This document shows positions 32,123 to 40,894 of a DNA stretch of 64,000 nucleotides, one piece after another. Within the stretch, counting starts at the first letter, position 1. Each line of letters opens with the position of its first letter. The DNA is taken from contig JAXGMN010000026.1 of assembly GCA_040768665.1 (NCBI GenBank), positions 1-64,000 on the forward strand. The letters run 5' to 3'. Origin of the DNA: JABWBD01 sp040768665. Lineage in GTDB: Bacteria; Planctomycetota; Planctomycetia; Pirellulales; Thermoguttaceae. The translations under genes were made by a program, and so were the position numbers. The notes under the pieces were generated by a model. The model was not told where the DNA came from and made no database searches. It saw only the letters and a list, made by a program, of their open reading frames with translations.

Positions 32123-32152
32123 GTTATACCCGCACTGGGGACAGGTAGCCAA
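32123..32152 (-). promoter_or_regulatory. Candidate nikR promoter
   Basis: On the minus strand TTGGCT (32152-32147) and TATAAC (32128-32123) are separated by 18 bp. The transcript would start about 30 bases before the nikR GTG. It matches the consensus 4 of 6 and 5 of 6. Confidence 0.4.
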
Positions 32153-32276
32153 GCCTCGGCCGACTCGGCAGATTTGACAACGGACGGCAGATCGTTGGAC
32201 CGAAGGAGCGGCGCCGCGGCATCCAAGGTCATCCTGTGGGGTTGCCGCTCGGCAGCCTTGCGGCGACAATCTCGGG

Positions 32277-33356
32277 ATGGACCGGCTTGCGCTTCTCTAC
32301 AACCTCCTGGTCTTTGTTGCCGACTTGGCTGCTCTGGTTATACTGGCCCGGAGCCGGACGACTTCCACGTGGCTGAAGTTGTTTCTGGTCATTGGAGCAA
32401 CTGCTGTTCTGTTGCCTCTGCTGCTTGCCAATCAGCGACTGGTGGCGATGCGGCTGGCAGCCTACGGCGCTTTCGTGCACGCCACGTTCGGTTTGGCGGC
32501 AACCGCCTGGCTCTTCTGGCACTCCCGGAGGACGTTCGCCGCCGCGGCGGGTATCGGCGCAGCAGTCATGGCCGCGATTGCGGTCGATGCCTTTGTCGTG
32601 GAGCCCCAGTGGCTGGAGGTCACCCGCTTCCGGGTGGAAAGCGAAAAGGTCCGGCAGCCGATCCGGCTGGTCGTGCTTGCCGACCTGCAGGCCAATCGGT
32701 TTGGCGACTACGAGAAGAGCGTGCTCGAGAGAACGCTCGAGCAACGGCCCGATCTCATTTTGCTCGCGGGCGACTACTTCCAGGGGACAGCCGAAGAAGA
32801 GAAGGCTTTGCGGCAAGAGGCGAATGCTTTCCTGCACAAGATTGCGTTTTCCGCGCCCCGAGGTGTCTTTGCCGTGCGCGGAAATGTGGACAGTCGGCGA
32901 TGGCGAGATACGTTCGACGGACTACCGATCGAAACGGTGGAATCGACGCAATCCTTTGAGCTCGATGACCTGCGGATCACCTGCCTGGGAGTGCGGGACT
33001 CTTTCGACAGCAACCTTGAGATCACCGCGCCGACGTCCACACAGTTTCACATCGTGCTGGGCCACGCGCCCAATTACAGCCTCGGAGACGTGGAAGGCGA
33101 CCTGCTCCTGGCCGGGCATACTCACGGCGGCCAAGTGCGGCTCCCGTGGATCGGGCCACTGGTGACGCTTTCGCAGGTTCCCCGCCAGTGGGCGGCAGGG
33201 ATGACGGAACTTTCCGGCGGCGGCAAGCTACTGGTATCAAGAGGGATCGGTATGGAACGCGACGGGGCACCGCCGGTCAGGTTTCTCTGTCGGCCGCAAT
33301 TGGTGGTGATTGAACTTGTGCCGAAGAAGCTTCGCGAAAAGGCAAGCAGAGAATGA
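32277..33356 (+). CDS. Membrane-anchored metallophosphoesterase
   Basis: A 359-residue protein. Four hydrophobic helices occupy residues 1-110. A calcineurin-like phosphoesterase domain follows: VVLADLQANRF (Asp and, here, Gln in place of the usual second-position His), LAGDYF, VRGNVD (GNHD-type) and LLAGHTHGGQV. Similar proteins (YkoQ/YaeI-like) cleave phosphodiester or pyrophosphate bonds in lipids. Its stop overlaps the next start by four bases (ATGA), so it is translated together with the archaemetzincin. Confidence 0.85.
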   Translation: MDRLALLYNLLVFVADLAALVILARSRTTSTWLKLFLVIGATAVLLPLLLANQRLVAMRLAAYGAFVHATFGLAATAWLFWHSRRTFAAAAGIGAAVMAAIAVDAFVVEPQWLEVTRFRVESEKVRQPIRLVVLADLQANRFGDYEKSVLERTLEQRPDLILLAGDYFQGTAEEEKALRQEANAFLHKIAFSAPRGVFAVRGNVDSRRWRDTFDGLPIETVESTQSFELDDLRITCLGVRDSFDSNLEITAPTSTQFHIVLGHAPNYSLGDVEGDLLLAGHTHGGQVRLPWIGPLVTLSQVPRQWAAGMTELSGGGKLLVSRGIGMERDGAPPVRFLCRPQLVVIELVPKKLREKASRE

Positions 33357-34261
33357 TCCATAGGGCACCCTTCTTTCTAGGACTACTGGCTACGACGCTC
33401 ACAGCCTCCGCGAGAGAGACAGGGGAACCTCCCGTGCTTCCGGAACCGTACCGGAGGCTCCTGCCTTTGCACGAGAAGCTTCCGCCGCCGCAACCGGGAG
33501 AGTGGCTCGCCGTGCACCCGGAACCCGGGCAGACGTTCGACGAATACGTCCGCAGCAAGCCTGTGAAGCCCGATTCGCAGCGTCGTGTGATCTACGTTCA
33601 GCCCCTGGGCGAGTTCAGTCGCACGCAACGACAGATCATCGAGCTGACCGCCAAGTACATGGAAATCTACTTCGGCCTGCCGGTGAAAACCTTGGAGGAT
33701 CTGCCGTTGCGAATTGTCCCCCGCAAGGCGAGAAGAACGCACCCGACGTGGGGCGACGAGCAGATTCTTACGACATACGTCCTCGAGGAGGTGCTCTATC
33801 CTCGCTTGCCCAAGGACGCAGTGGCCATGATCGCCTTCACTGCCTCGGATCTATGGCCCGGCGAGGGGTGGAACTTTGTCTTCGGACAGGCGTCGCTGAG
33901 GCAGCGCGTCGGCGTTTGGTCGATCTACCGCAACGGCGATCCGGAGGCAAGCGGCGAGAGTTTTCGGCTCTGTCTTCGCCGCACGCTGCGAACCGCCACC
34001 CACGAGACGGCCCATATGCTCTCGATGGCACACTGTATCCTCTATCGCTGCAACCTGTGCGGTAGCAATCATCGTGCCGAGGCAGATCGGCACCCGCTTT
34101 GGCTTTGCCCTCAGTGTCTTGCCAAGCTCTGCCGGGCGACCGGGGCCGACCCGGTGCTACGATACGAGCGGCTGGCTGACTTCTTCGCGGAGAACGGTTT
34201 TCAGGCCGAGCGTGATTTTTGCGATCGGTCGCTGGACGTGCTCCGCGGAAAACCACGCTAA
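33353..34261 (+). CDS. Archaemetzincin-type zinc metalloprotease
   Basis: A 302-residue protein with a possible signal peptide (MIHRAPFFLGLLATTLTASA). The core motif HETAHMLSMAHC then RCNLCG and CPQC matches the archaemetzincin pattern (HExxH, third His, CxxxxC, and a distal CxxC zinc knot) with exact spacing. Two family positions differ: the Gly after HExxH is Ser, and the Met of the met-turn is Leu. Catalytic Glu and three His are intact, so activity is plausible. Translationally coupled to the upstream metallophosphoesterase, and convergent with the SRAP gene with a 4-base overlap. Confidence 0.88.
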   Translation: MIHRAPFFLGLLATTLTASARETGEPPVLPEPYRRLLPLHEKLPPPQPGEWLAVHPEPGQTFDEYVRSKPVKPDSQRRVIYVQPLGEFSRTQRQIIELTAKYMEIYFGLPVKTLEDLPLRIVPRKARRTHPTWGDEQILTTYVLEEVLYPRLPKDAVAMIAFTASDLWPGEGWNFVFGQASLRQRVGVWSIYRNGDPEASGESFRLCLRRTLRTATHETAHMLSMAHCILYRCNLCGSNHRAEADRHPLWLCPQCLAKLCRATGADPVLRYERLADFFAENGFQAERDFCDRSLDVLRGKPR

Positions 34262-34932
34262 ACGGCAGCAATGCAGCGAGGATCGTCGCGGGTCGGGCTG
34301 TTGACGAACGTGCTGACCGGATAGGCCTCCAACTCGTCGCCGGGATACGGGCGGAGGAGAGGTAGCAAACCGTCGGTCTTCTGGAGGTCCGGGTCGAGCC
34401 ATGGATCGTAGTGCTCGGGCGGCAGGATGACGGGCATCCGGTTGTGAATGGGTTGCATCAGCGGGTTTGGTTCGGTTGTCAGAAGGGTGCAGGATTCGAT
34501 CACCGAATGGTCGGGGCCTTCCCACGTCTCCCACAGCCCGGCAAATGCAAAAGGCCGGTCGTCGCGGAAGTGGACGAAGAAGGGCTGTTTCTGCTTTCCT
34601 TTCCGCTGCCACTCGAAGAAACCATCGGCCGCCAGTAAGCATCTCCGCCGTCGCACGGCCGCCCGAAACGCGGGTTTGTCGGCGACGGTCTCGGAGCGGG
34701 CATTGATCATGCGATTGCCGACCGACGGATCCTCCGCCCAGCCAGGGATCAAGCCCCACCGGAGCCAAGCCAATTGCCGGGGACTCCCTGCGTCGACCGG
34801 CGCCGCGCGAACTACGGCCACCGGTTGCGTCGGTGCGATATTGAAGCGGGGCGTGAAAGGCTCCACGTCAAACAGCGCGAATGCCTCCGCGATCGCGCTC
34901 GGTGGTGCCCGGAGAGTAAATCGTCCACACAT
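34258..34932 (-). CDS. SOS response-associated peptidase (SRAP, YedK/HMCES type)
   Basis: A 224-residue protein with all SRAP signatures: MCGRFTL with catalytic Cys2, RFNIAPTQPVAVVR, WGLIPGWA, NARSETVADKPAF, CLLAADGFFEWQ, FAFAGLWE and IHNRMPVILPPE. SRAP proteins crosslink through Cys2 to abasic sites in single-stranded DNA and so protect them. Met1 must be removed to expose Cys2, which fits ATG at 34932. It stands alone and is convergent with the archaemetzincin gene. Confidence 0.97.
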   Translation of the reverse strand: MCGRFTLRAPPSAIAEAFALFDVEPFTPRFNIAPTQPVAVVRAAPVDAGSPRQLAWLRWGLIPGWAEDPSVGNRMINARSETVADKPAFRAAVRRRRCLLAADGFFEWQRKGKQKQPFFVHFRDDRPFAFAGLWETWEGPDHSVIESCTLLTTEPNPLMQPIHNRMPVILPPEHYDPWLDPDLQKTDGLLPLLRPYPGDELEAYPVSTFVNSPTRDDPRCIAAV

Positions 34933-35076
34933 GCCTCCATTTTACGCAGGCTGCCTCGTTACGTGAAAGTCCCTCTTAATCGGAACAATCCTCATGTTTG
35001 GCGAGTCCCGAACCGATAACGGCGCATGTGGGAGAGTCTAACCCAAAAAGGGAGACTCGCGCGCCGAGGTGAATTC

Positions 35077-36579
35077 ATGCTTGTGATCATCAGCGATTTG
35101 CACCTGACCGATGGATCGAGCAGCCCGACAACGTCTCCCGGCGCGCTGCCCATCTTCGTTCGACGGCTGCAGGAAATGGCCGAAGCGGCGTCCTGGCGGG
35201 TCAGCGGCGGATATCGGCCGGTCGACCGAATCGATCTGGTTCTCCTTGGGGATGTCCTCGACGTGATCCGGTCTTCCCAATGGGCGACATCGGTCGCCAT
35301 CCGTCCGTGGGGGAACCCGGATTCGCCGGAATTCTTCGAACAAATATCCCGAATCACGTCGGACATCCTCGGCAACAATGAGGACTCGCTGGCACTGCTG
35401 CGGGAATTGGCGGTAGGCGAAGCGGTCAAGATACCGCCGGCACTTCGCATCGGCCGTCCGGCATCGGACGGAGGTCTTCAACCGGTTCCCGTGCGTATTT
35501 TCTCAATGGTTGGAAACCACGACTGGTTTTTCCACCTGCCGGGTTCGAACTTCGACGCGCTTCGGCAGACCGTAGTTCAGCAGATGGGGCTGACGAACCG
35601 CCACGACTCCCCCTTCCCACACGACATCACCGACGACGACGACTTGCTGCAGACGATGCGGCGCCACAAGGTCGCTGCGCGCCACGGCGACCTGTACGAT
35701 CCCTTCAATTTCGACGGCGACCGGAATTGCAGCAGTCTGGGCGATGTGATCGTCGTCGAACTGATCAACCGCTTCTCCGCCGAGGTTGAACAAGAACTGG
35801 CCGACGATCTGCCGGCGGCGACCCTCCTGGGGCTGCGGGAAATCGATAACGTGCGTCCGAGCTTGCTCATCCCGGTGTGGATCGATGGGCTGCTGGATAG
35901 GTCCTGCGCGAATCCGTCGGTGCGGAAGCAAGTGAAGACGCTGTGGGACCGGTTGGTTGAGGAGTTTCTCGCAATCGACTTCGTCCGGCACCGGGACACC
36001 TGGAGCCCGCTGGACCCGGTGGATGGGCTGCAACAGGCACTGAAGTTCAGCAGCAGACTGTCAGTCGGATGGGCGAGCAAGGTGCTCACCTGGATCAACA
36101 AAGTACGGGGAAGCACCTCGGATTCGTACTTCACGCATGCGGTCGCCGAGCAGGATTTCCGCAACCGCCGCGCAAAGCACATTGTGTACGGTCACACACA
36201 CACGGCCGAAAGCGTACCGTTGGACGCCAGCTATGCGGAAGGATTTGTGCTTAACCAGGTGTATTTCAATGCGGGGACCTGGAGACGCGTCCACCGGCAG
36301 ACGTTGCTGGCTCCGGGGGAGCACGAGTTTGTCGCATGCGACACGATGAGCTATCTGGTTTTCTACCAGGGCGACGAACGAAAAGGCCGCCCGTACGAGA
36401 CCTGGTCCGGGACCCTCGGCTACAACCCGGCGGAGGCAACCGTTCACCGTATCGACCCCGGCAGAACGCATCATGCCCAAGGCCAATCGATTTCGACACC
36501 AATCCTACACCAGTCTGCCCCCCATTTCGCCGCCCGAGCGACTCGGGCCGGAGCCCCAGGCAGCCAGCGGAACCAGTGA
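35077..36579 (+). CDS. Calcineurin-like metallophosphoesterase, 500 aa
   Basis: The ATG at 35077 (MLVIISDLHLTDG, with GAGGTG nearby) is chosen over 35026 because the domain begins at once. Metal-binding motifs are complete: SDLHL, LGDVLDVI, VGNHDWFF, ARHGDLYD and VYGHTHTAE. The middle region (about residues 225-340) is a large helical insertion unlike small phosphoesterases, so the substrate may be a large or specific ligand. The end of the gene overlaps the start of the alpha/beta-hydrolase-like gene by 107 bases if the upstream ATG is used. The two probably act together. Confidence 0.85.
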   Translation: MLVIISDLHLTDGSSSPTTSPGALPIFVRRLQEMAEAASWRVSGGYRPVDRIDLVLLGDVLDVIRSSQWATSVAIRPWGNPDSPEFFEQISRITSDILGNNEDSLALLRELAVGEAVKIPPALRIGRPASDGGLQPVPVRIFSMVGNHDWFFHLPGSNFDALRQTVVQQMGLTNRHDSPFPHDITDDDDLLQTMRRHKVAARHGDLYDPFNFDGDRNCSSLGDVIVVELINRFSAEVEQELADDLPAATLLGLREIDNVRPSLLIPVWIDGLLDRSCANPSVRKQVKTLWDRLVEEFLAIDFVRHRDTWSPLDPVDGLQQALKFSSRLSVGWASKVLTWINKVRGSTSDSYFTHAVAEQDFRNRRAKHIVYGHTHTAESVPLDASYAEGFVLNQVYFNAGTWRRVHRQTLLAPGEHEFVACDTMSYLVFYQGDERKGRPYETWSGTLGYNPAEATVHRIDPGRTHHAQGQSISTPILHQSAPHFAARATRAGAPGSQRNQ

Positions 36580-37633
36580 GTATCGGCACCGAATGCATGA
36601 AGTTGGTGTCGCCTTGCGATCCGCTCGCGTGAGGGCGATCTACCTCACAGCAAGCGGCGTCGACCTCGACGCACTTGGGGAGTTGGCGCGGATTTTCCCC
36701 TCGGGTGGCGATATGGTCCGTTGCGTCAGCAAACGGTTTCTCTCCGAAATCCGAGGAGATGCGGGCAGCTATACGGAGAGTTTTGCGCGAACTTTCGAAT
36801 CCATGCTGAACCAGACCGGAGACGAGTGGGTCCCGGTCGGGTTATTTCCCTGGTCCGGCGAGAACCACCACATCGGCCGAGCCGACGGCGCCGTACGGCT
36901 GATCGATGAGTTGGCATCGCTCGAATGCGAGCCCGGTGATCGGGTGCTGATTTGGGGCCACGGCCACGGGGGCAATGTCCTTGCCTTGGCGACCAATCTA
37001 CTGGCCGGCGACGCCGGCACAATCGAGAAATTCTTCCGAGCCGCCGAGATTTACTACCGCCTGCCGATTTTCGGCTGGATCGACATTCCGGTCTGGAATC
37101 GTGTCCGGAGCATGCTGTTGGACCATATTCCGGCTGTAAGAAATCTACAGTTGGACATCGTCACATTCGGCACGCCGGTTCGCTATGGCTGGGATTGCGA
37201 CGGTTACTCGAGCCTCCTGCACTTCATTCACCGCCGGCCGGCCGCCGGCGCCCCGGTGTACCGGGCGGGATTCCCGGTCAAGTGCGACGACGTGCTGAAC
37301 GGCGCCCACGGGGATTACGTCCAGCAATTCGGCATCGCGGGAACCAACAATCTGCCAAGCGTTTCTTCCTGGCGGGTCTATCTTGCAGACCGGCGTCTGC
37401 AAGAGCTCCTCGAAGGGGGCGAACTCCAGGCTGCGCCACTCGAGCGGTTCCGCACGGGCACGATCGTTCCCGAGGATGGGACGACCCTGCTGGTCGACTA
37501 TGGGCTTCCGGACGGCGAAATCGGGCGCCATCTTGCCGGCCATGCCGTTTACGCCCATAAGCGGTGGCTCCTTTTTCATGCCGAAGAGGTCGCCCGACGG
37601 CTGTATGCTGCCCGGGCGTGTCGGGCCGCCTGA
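36473..37633 (+). CDS. Alpha/beta-hydrolase-like protein with altered nucleophile elbow
   Basis: A 386-residue protein (or 346 from the internal ATG at 36593, which would remove the overlap). The elbow region reads DRVLIWGHGHGGNVLALA: where lipases and esterases have GHSxGG, Gly164 replaces the catalytic Ser. The following helix and TFGTPVRYGWD segment are normal for lipase-like proteins. The protein should therefore bind rather than hydrolyse, unless the chemistry is unusual. It directly follows the metallophosphoesterase and overlaps it, suggesting a shared task. No signal peptide is evident. Confidence 0.7.
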   Translation: MPKANRFRHQSYTSLPPISPPERLGPEPQAASGTSEYRHRMHEVGVALRSARVRAIYLTASGVDLDALGELARIFPSGGDMVRCVSKRFLSEIRGDAGSYTESFARTFESMLNQTGDEWVPVGLFPWSGENHHIGRADGAVRLIDELASLECEPGDRVLIWGHGHGGNVLALATNLLAGDAGTIEKFFRAAEIYYRLPIFGWIDIPVWNRVRSMLLDHIPAVRNLQLDIVTFGTPVRYGWDCDGYSSLLHFIHRRPAAGAPVYRAGFPVKCDDVLNGAHGDYVQQFGIAGTNNLPSVSSWRVYLADRRLQELLEGGELQAAPLERFRTGTIVPEDGTTLLVDYGLPDGEIGRHLAGHAVYAHKRWLLFHAEEVARRLYAARACRAA

Positions 37634-37702
37634 GCTGTGGTCCGTGGTAACGGAGGCGAGCTTCCGACTCGTCGAAAGCCACAAATATCGCGAAAATCGC
37701 TC

Positions 37703-37732
37703 TTGACCCATTCGAAGGGGTCCTTCTATACT
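37703..37732 (+). promoter_or_regulatory. Promoter of the PPIase gene
   Basis: TTGACC (37703-37708) and TATACT (37727-37732) are separated by 18 bp. They match the consensus at 5 of 6 each. A start near 37739 leaves a 70-base leader ending in the strong ribosome site TAAGGAGGAA. Confidence 0.7.
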
Positions 37733-37809
37733 GCCGGCTCCGTGGAATTGCGCGGATGGACCCGCCACGCGCATCCGTAAGGGAGACATCGGTTTAAGGA
37801 GGAACCGCA

Positions 37810-39735
37810 ATGACTCAGAAGTGGTCGCTATCGGATCGAATCCAGTCACAGCGACATCGGTCGAAGGCTGGTGTTGCTCTCGGCGGCGTGAGCATCGTCG
37901 CCGCATGCCTCGCTCTTCATTGGTGTCTCGAAGTTGGGACTGCTGCCGCCGATCCCCCCAGGCCTGTCCCGGCTCAAGCTCGGGCATCCGTCGCCGCTGG
38001 CCAGACGCCAGCCCCGTCGCCCGGGAAGACGGCGGCCGCGCCGCTGAAAATCGTCGCTAACGTCAACGGTGAAGATGTCACGCGCGAGCAGCTCGCGGGC
38101 GAGTGCCTGATGCACTACGGCGAGGACGTGCTCGATCGCATGGTGAACAAGTACTTGATCATCGAGGAGTGCAAGAAGCGGGGTATCACGGTCAGCCAAG
38201 CCGAAGTCAATTTGGAAATCGAGCGAATGGCCGGACGCTTCGGGTTGCCGACGGACCAATGGCTGAAGATGTTGAGTCAAGAGCGCGGGATAAGCCGTGC
38301 CCAGTACGCCAGCGATATCGTCTGGCCGACGCTGGCGCTGCGAAAGCTCGCCGGTGCCCAGTTGACGATCTTGGACTCCGAGATCCAACAGGAATACGAA
38401 ACCCTCTACGGCCCGGCGGTAAAAGCGCGGTTGATCGTGTGCTCGGAACTGGAAAAAGCCAAGAAGGTTCGGGCCGAGGCGGCTGCGGACCCCGGACAAT
38501 TCGGCACAATCGCCATGCACAACTCCGAAGACGTCAGCGCCAGCCTGAAGGGCTTGATTCAGCCGATCCAAAAGCACGTCGGGGACGAGAACATCGAGCA
38601 AGCCGCGTTTACCATGCAGGACGGGGAGGTATCGCAGGTTATCTCCGTTGCCAACCAGTACGTGATCCTCAAACGTGAGGAATTGCTGCCGGCTCGCAAT
38701 GTGCCAATGACCGATCAGCTCCGTGCCGGGCTGGAAGAGATCATCCGGGACCGGAAGACCCGCGACGTTGCCAGCGACGTTTTCCGGGCTCTCCAGAAGG
38801 ACGTTCCCGTTCAGGTCGTTTACACGGACGAAGCCAAGCGCGCCCAAATGCCGAACGTCGCCGCCATCGTCGGCGAAAAACAGCTTTCCACCGGAGAGCT
38901 GGCCGAGGCATGCCTGGATCGCCACGCCCAGGAGGTACTCGAGGGGATGATCAACCGGAGGCTTCTTGAGCAGGCGTGCAAGAAGAAGAATATCACGATC
39001 ACCCGCGCGGACATGGACAAGGAAATCGCCCGCGCGGCAGCGATGTCGTGCCCGGCCAAGCCGGATGGTTCACCGGATATCGCCGCCTGGCTGAAGCTGG
39101 TCACGGAAGAGCAGGGCATCTCCGAGGAAATCTACCGCCGGGATTCCGTTTGGCCGACGGTGGCTTTGAAAAAGCTCGTCGGCGAAAAGGTCGAGATTAC
39201 CGAGGAAGACCTCCAGAAGGGATTCGAAGCCAATTACGGCCCGCGCGTGCGGTGCCTGGCCATCGTGATGGATAACCTGCGGCGAGCCCAGCAAGTCTGG
39301 GAAATGGCCCGAAAGAACCCCTCCGAGGAAGCGTTCGGCAATCTGGCCGCACAGTACTCGATCGAAGGGTCCAGCCGCGCACTGCGGGGTGAGGTGCCGC
39401 CGATTCAGAAGCACGGCGGGCAACCGATGCTGGAAAAGGAGGCTTTTTCGCTCCAGCCGGGCGAATTGTCGGGCATTGTACAGGTCGACGGATCCCGGTT
39501 CGTGATCCTCTTCTGCGTGGGGCGAACCGATCCCGTGCAAGTCGACATGGCCTCAGTCCGCAAGCTCATCTACGAGGATATTCACGAGAAGAAGCTGCGG
39601 ATTACCATGGCGAGCTATTTCCAGCAGTTGCAGCAGAATGCGACGATCGACAACTACCTCGCAGGGACTTCCCAGTCGCCGTCGAAGCCGCGGGTCACGA
39701 CCCGGCCGGCGTCGGGCGCGGTGAAAGCTCAGTAG
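37810..39735 (+). CDS. Exported peptidyl-prolyl isomerase with two SurA/parvulin units
   Basis: A 641-residue protein with an N-terminal membrane/signal helix (SKAGVALGGVSIVAACLALHW) and a proline-rich linker. It then holds two copies of the same module: a SurA-N-like chaperone segment (VNGEDVTREQLAGECLMHYG at 79, EKQLSTGELAEACLDRHA at 355), then a parvulin-type domain ending QVISVANQYVILKREE and GIVQVDGSRFVILF. The copies align over about 260 residues but differ widely, so the duplication is old. It would fold or guide proteins in the periplasm. The AAGGAGG ribosome site and strong promoter suggest high expression. Confidence 0.85.
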   Translation: MTQKWSLSDRIQSQRHRSKAGVALGGVSIVAACLALHWCLEVGTAAADPPRPVPAQARASVAAGQTPAPSPGKTAAAPLKIVANVNGEDVTREQLAGECLMHYGEDVLDRMVNKYLIIEECKKRGITVSQAEVNLEIERMAGRFGLPTDQWLKMLSQERGISRAQYASDIVWPTLALRKLAGAQLTILDSEIQQEYETLYGPAVKARLIVCSELEKAKKVRAEAAADPGQFGTIAMHNSEDVSASLKGLIQPIQKHVGDENIEQAAFTMQDGEVSQVISVANQYVILKREELLPARNVPMTDQLRAGLEEIIRDRKTRDVASDVFRALQKDVPVQVVYTDEAKRAQMPNVAAIVGEKQLSTGELAEACLDRHAQEVLEGMINRRLLEQACKKKNITITRADMDKEIARAAAMSCPAKPDGSPDIAAWLKLVTEEQGISEEIYRRDSVWPTVALKKLVGEKVEITEEDLQKGFEANYGPRVRCLAIVMDNLRRAQQVWEMARKNPSEEAFGNLAAQYSIEGSSRALRGEVPPIQKHGGQPMLEKEAFSLQPGELSGIVQVDGSRFVILFCVGRTDPVQVDMASVRKLIYEDIHEKKLRITMASYFQQLQQNATIDNYLAGTSQSPSKPRVTTRPASGAVKAQ

Positions 39736-39740
39736 AGCGC

Positions 39741-39809
39741 GAGGATTGGGGCGGATGCCGAGAAGAGGGCAAGAGAGAAGAAGAATAGAAAAAAAGAGAA
39801 GAAAAGAAA
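39741..39809 (+). other. Polypurine tract after the PPIase gene
   Basis: From about 39759 to 39809 the plus strand is almost entirely A and G (AGAAGAGGGCAAGAGAGAAG and onward). Such asymmetric runs can form triplex or unusual structures. It precedes two hairpins and has no coding value. Confidence 0.4.
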
Positions 39810-39834
39810 GCGGTGACGAGTCACCGCACTCCAA

Positions 39835-39870
39835 AAAAGGCCCGCGAGTTGACGGTCGGCGGGCCTTTTC
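39835..39870. terminator. Bidirectional terminator between convergent genes
   Basis: AAAAGGCCCGC (39835-39845) and GCGGGCCTTTT (39859-39869) form a perfect 11-bp stem with T-tracts on both strands, so it can end the PPIase gene and the leftward NadE-like gene. A second hairpin, GCGGTGAC-GA-GTCACCGC, lies just upstream (about 39810-39827). Confidence 0.85.
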
Positions 39871-39888
39871 TATTGCGCTGCAGCGGGA

Positions 39889-40878
39889 TCACACCGGCGC
39901 GACGGTCAGGGAGGGGGAGTGAAGGTATCGCGCGGCGGACCGCTTTGCGTCGATATCGCGGTAGACCCAGGCAACCTGCTCGGCGGTCAGGCCGGTCGCT
40001 TGCGCTAATTGGTCGCCCGGCACGTCATGATCTCTGCCATAGAGACACAGATCCAGCTTGTCGTAGCCGACCGAGAAGAAGAACTCTTCCTGTGACTGGG
40101 ACATCGAGTAGGTGTCGGTTGTCGGCGGGCGTGTCCGAATTGCCTCGGGTATTTCGAGATACTCGGCCAACCGGTAGACCTGCGTCTTATAGAGATGGGC
40201 GATCGGCTTGACGTCGGCCGCTCCATCGCCGTTCTTGACGAAGAATCCCTGGTCGTATTCGAGGCGATTCGGTGTGCCGGCCACCGCGTACCGCAAACGG
40301 TCCGCGTGATAGTACTCGAACACCTTGCGGACTCGCTGTTTGAAATTCGACGACGCCACAATCTGCTGATACGCTGCCAGCGGCAGCCGGACTTGCATGA
40401 TCCGGCCGTCGGGCGACTGGACCACGATGTGAAAGACACGGTAGGCGCCGCCGTCGTTCACACCGGGAAGCACGATTTTCGAGAGATAGCCGGGGCCGTA
40501 TTCGGGAATCACGCTGCGGATCGCGGCGTCGCGGCGCCGGTAGCAGCCGGCCTCGTCCAGGGTTCCTGTGATCTCCTCGACCACGAATTCAATCCCGAGA
40601 TGCTCGGCAAGGAGTTGGCCGAGTTCCAGACTTTCCGGCGACGATTCGCGTTCGGGCATCAAGAGACCGAGCACCCGGTCGGACCCGAATGCCCGGACGC
40701 AAAGGGCCGCTGCCACACTGCTGTCGATCCCGCCCGACAGCCCGATCACCACTCCTTTACGTCGCAGTTCTCCGAAAACCTGGCTCCGCAGAGACGCGGA
40801 TATCCGTTCGATTTCGGCAGCAGGATCCAGATCGAGGACGTCGGAATCAAATGTCGGGCAGATCGAAGCGGTGCTCAT
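39889..40878 (-). CDS. NAD synthetase-like amidotransferase/ligase
   Basis: A 329-residue ATP-pyrophosphatase family protein starting at MSTASICPTFDSDVL (ATG 40878); the frame upstream is antisense-derived. The P-loop VIGLSGGIDSSVAAALCV and NRLEYDQGFFVKNGDGAADVKPI match the NadE family, as do LYKTQVYRLAEYL and TDTYSMSQSQEEFFF. Relatives in this family (distinct from housekeeping NadE) are often encoded next to an asparagine-synthase-like amidotransferase in specialised loci, as here: asnB-like ends 16 bases before this gene's start. The pair may make an unusual amide; the product is unknown. Confidence 0.8.
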   Translation of the reverse strand: MSTASICPTFDSDVLDLDPAAEIERISASLRSQVFGELRRKGVVIGLSGGIDSSVAAALCVRAFGSDRVLGLLMPERESSPESLELGQLLAEHLGIEFVVEEITGTLDEAGCYRRRDAAIRSVIPEYGPGYLSKIVLPGVNDGGAYRVFHIVVQSPDGRIMQVRLPLAAYQQIVASSNFKQRVRKVFEYYHADRLRYAVAGTPNRLEYDQGFFVKNGDGAADVKPIAHLYKTQVYRLAEYLEIPEAIRTRPPTTDTYSMSQSQEEFFFSVGYDKLDLCLYGRDHDVPGDQLAQATGLTAEQVAWVYRDIDAKRSAARYLHSPSLTVAPV

Positions 40879-40894
40879 GCGGGGGCTCCCATGA

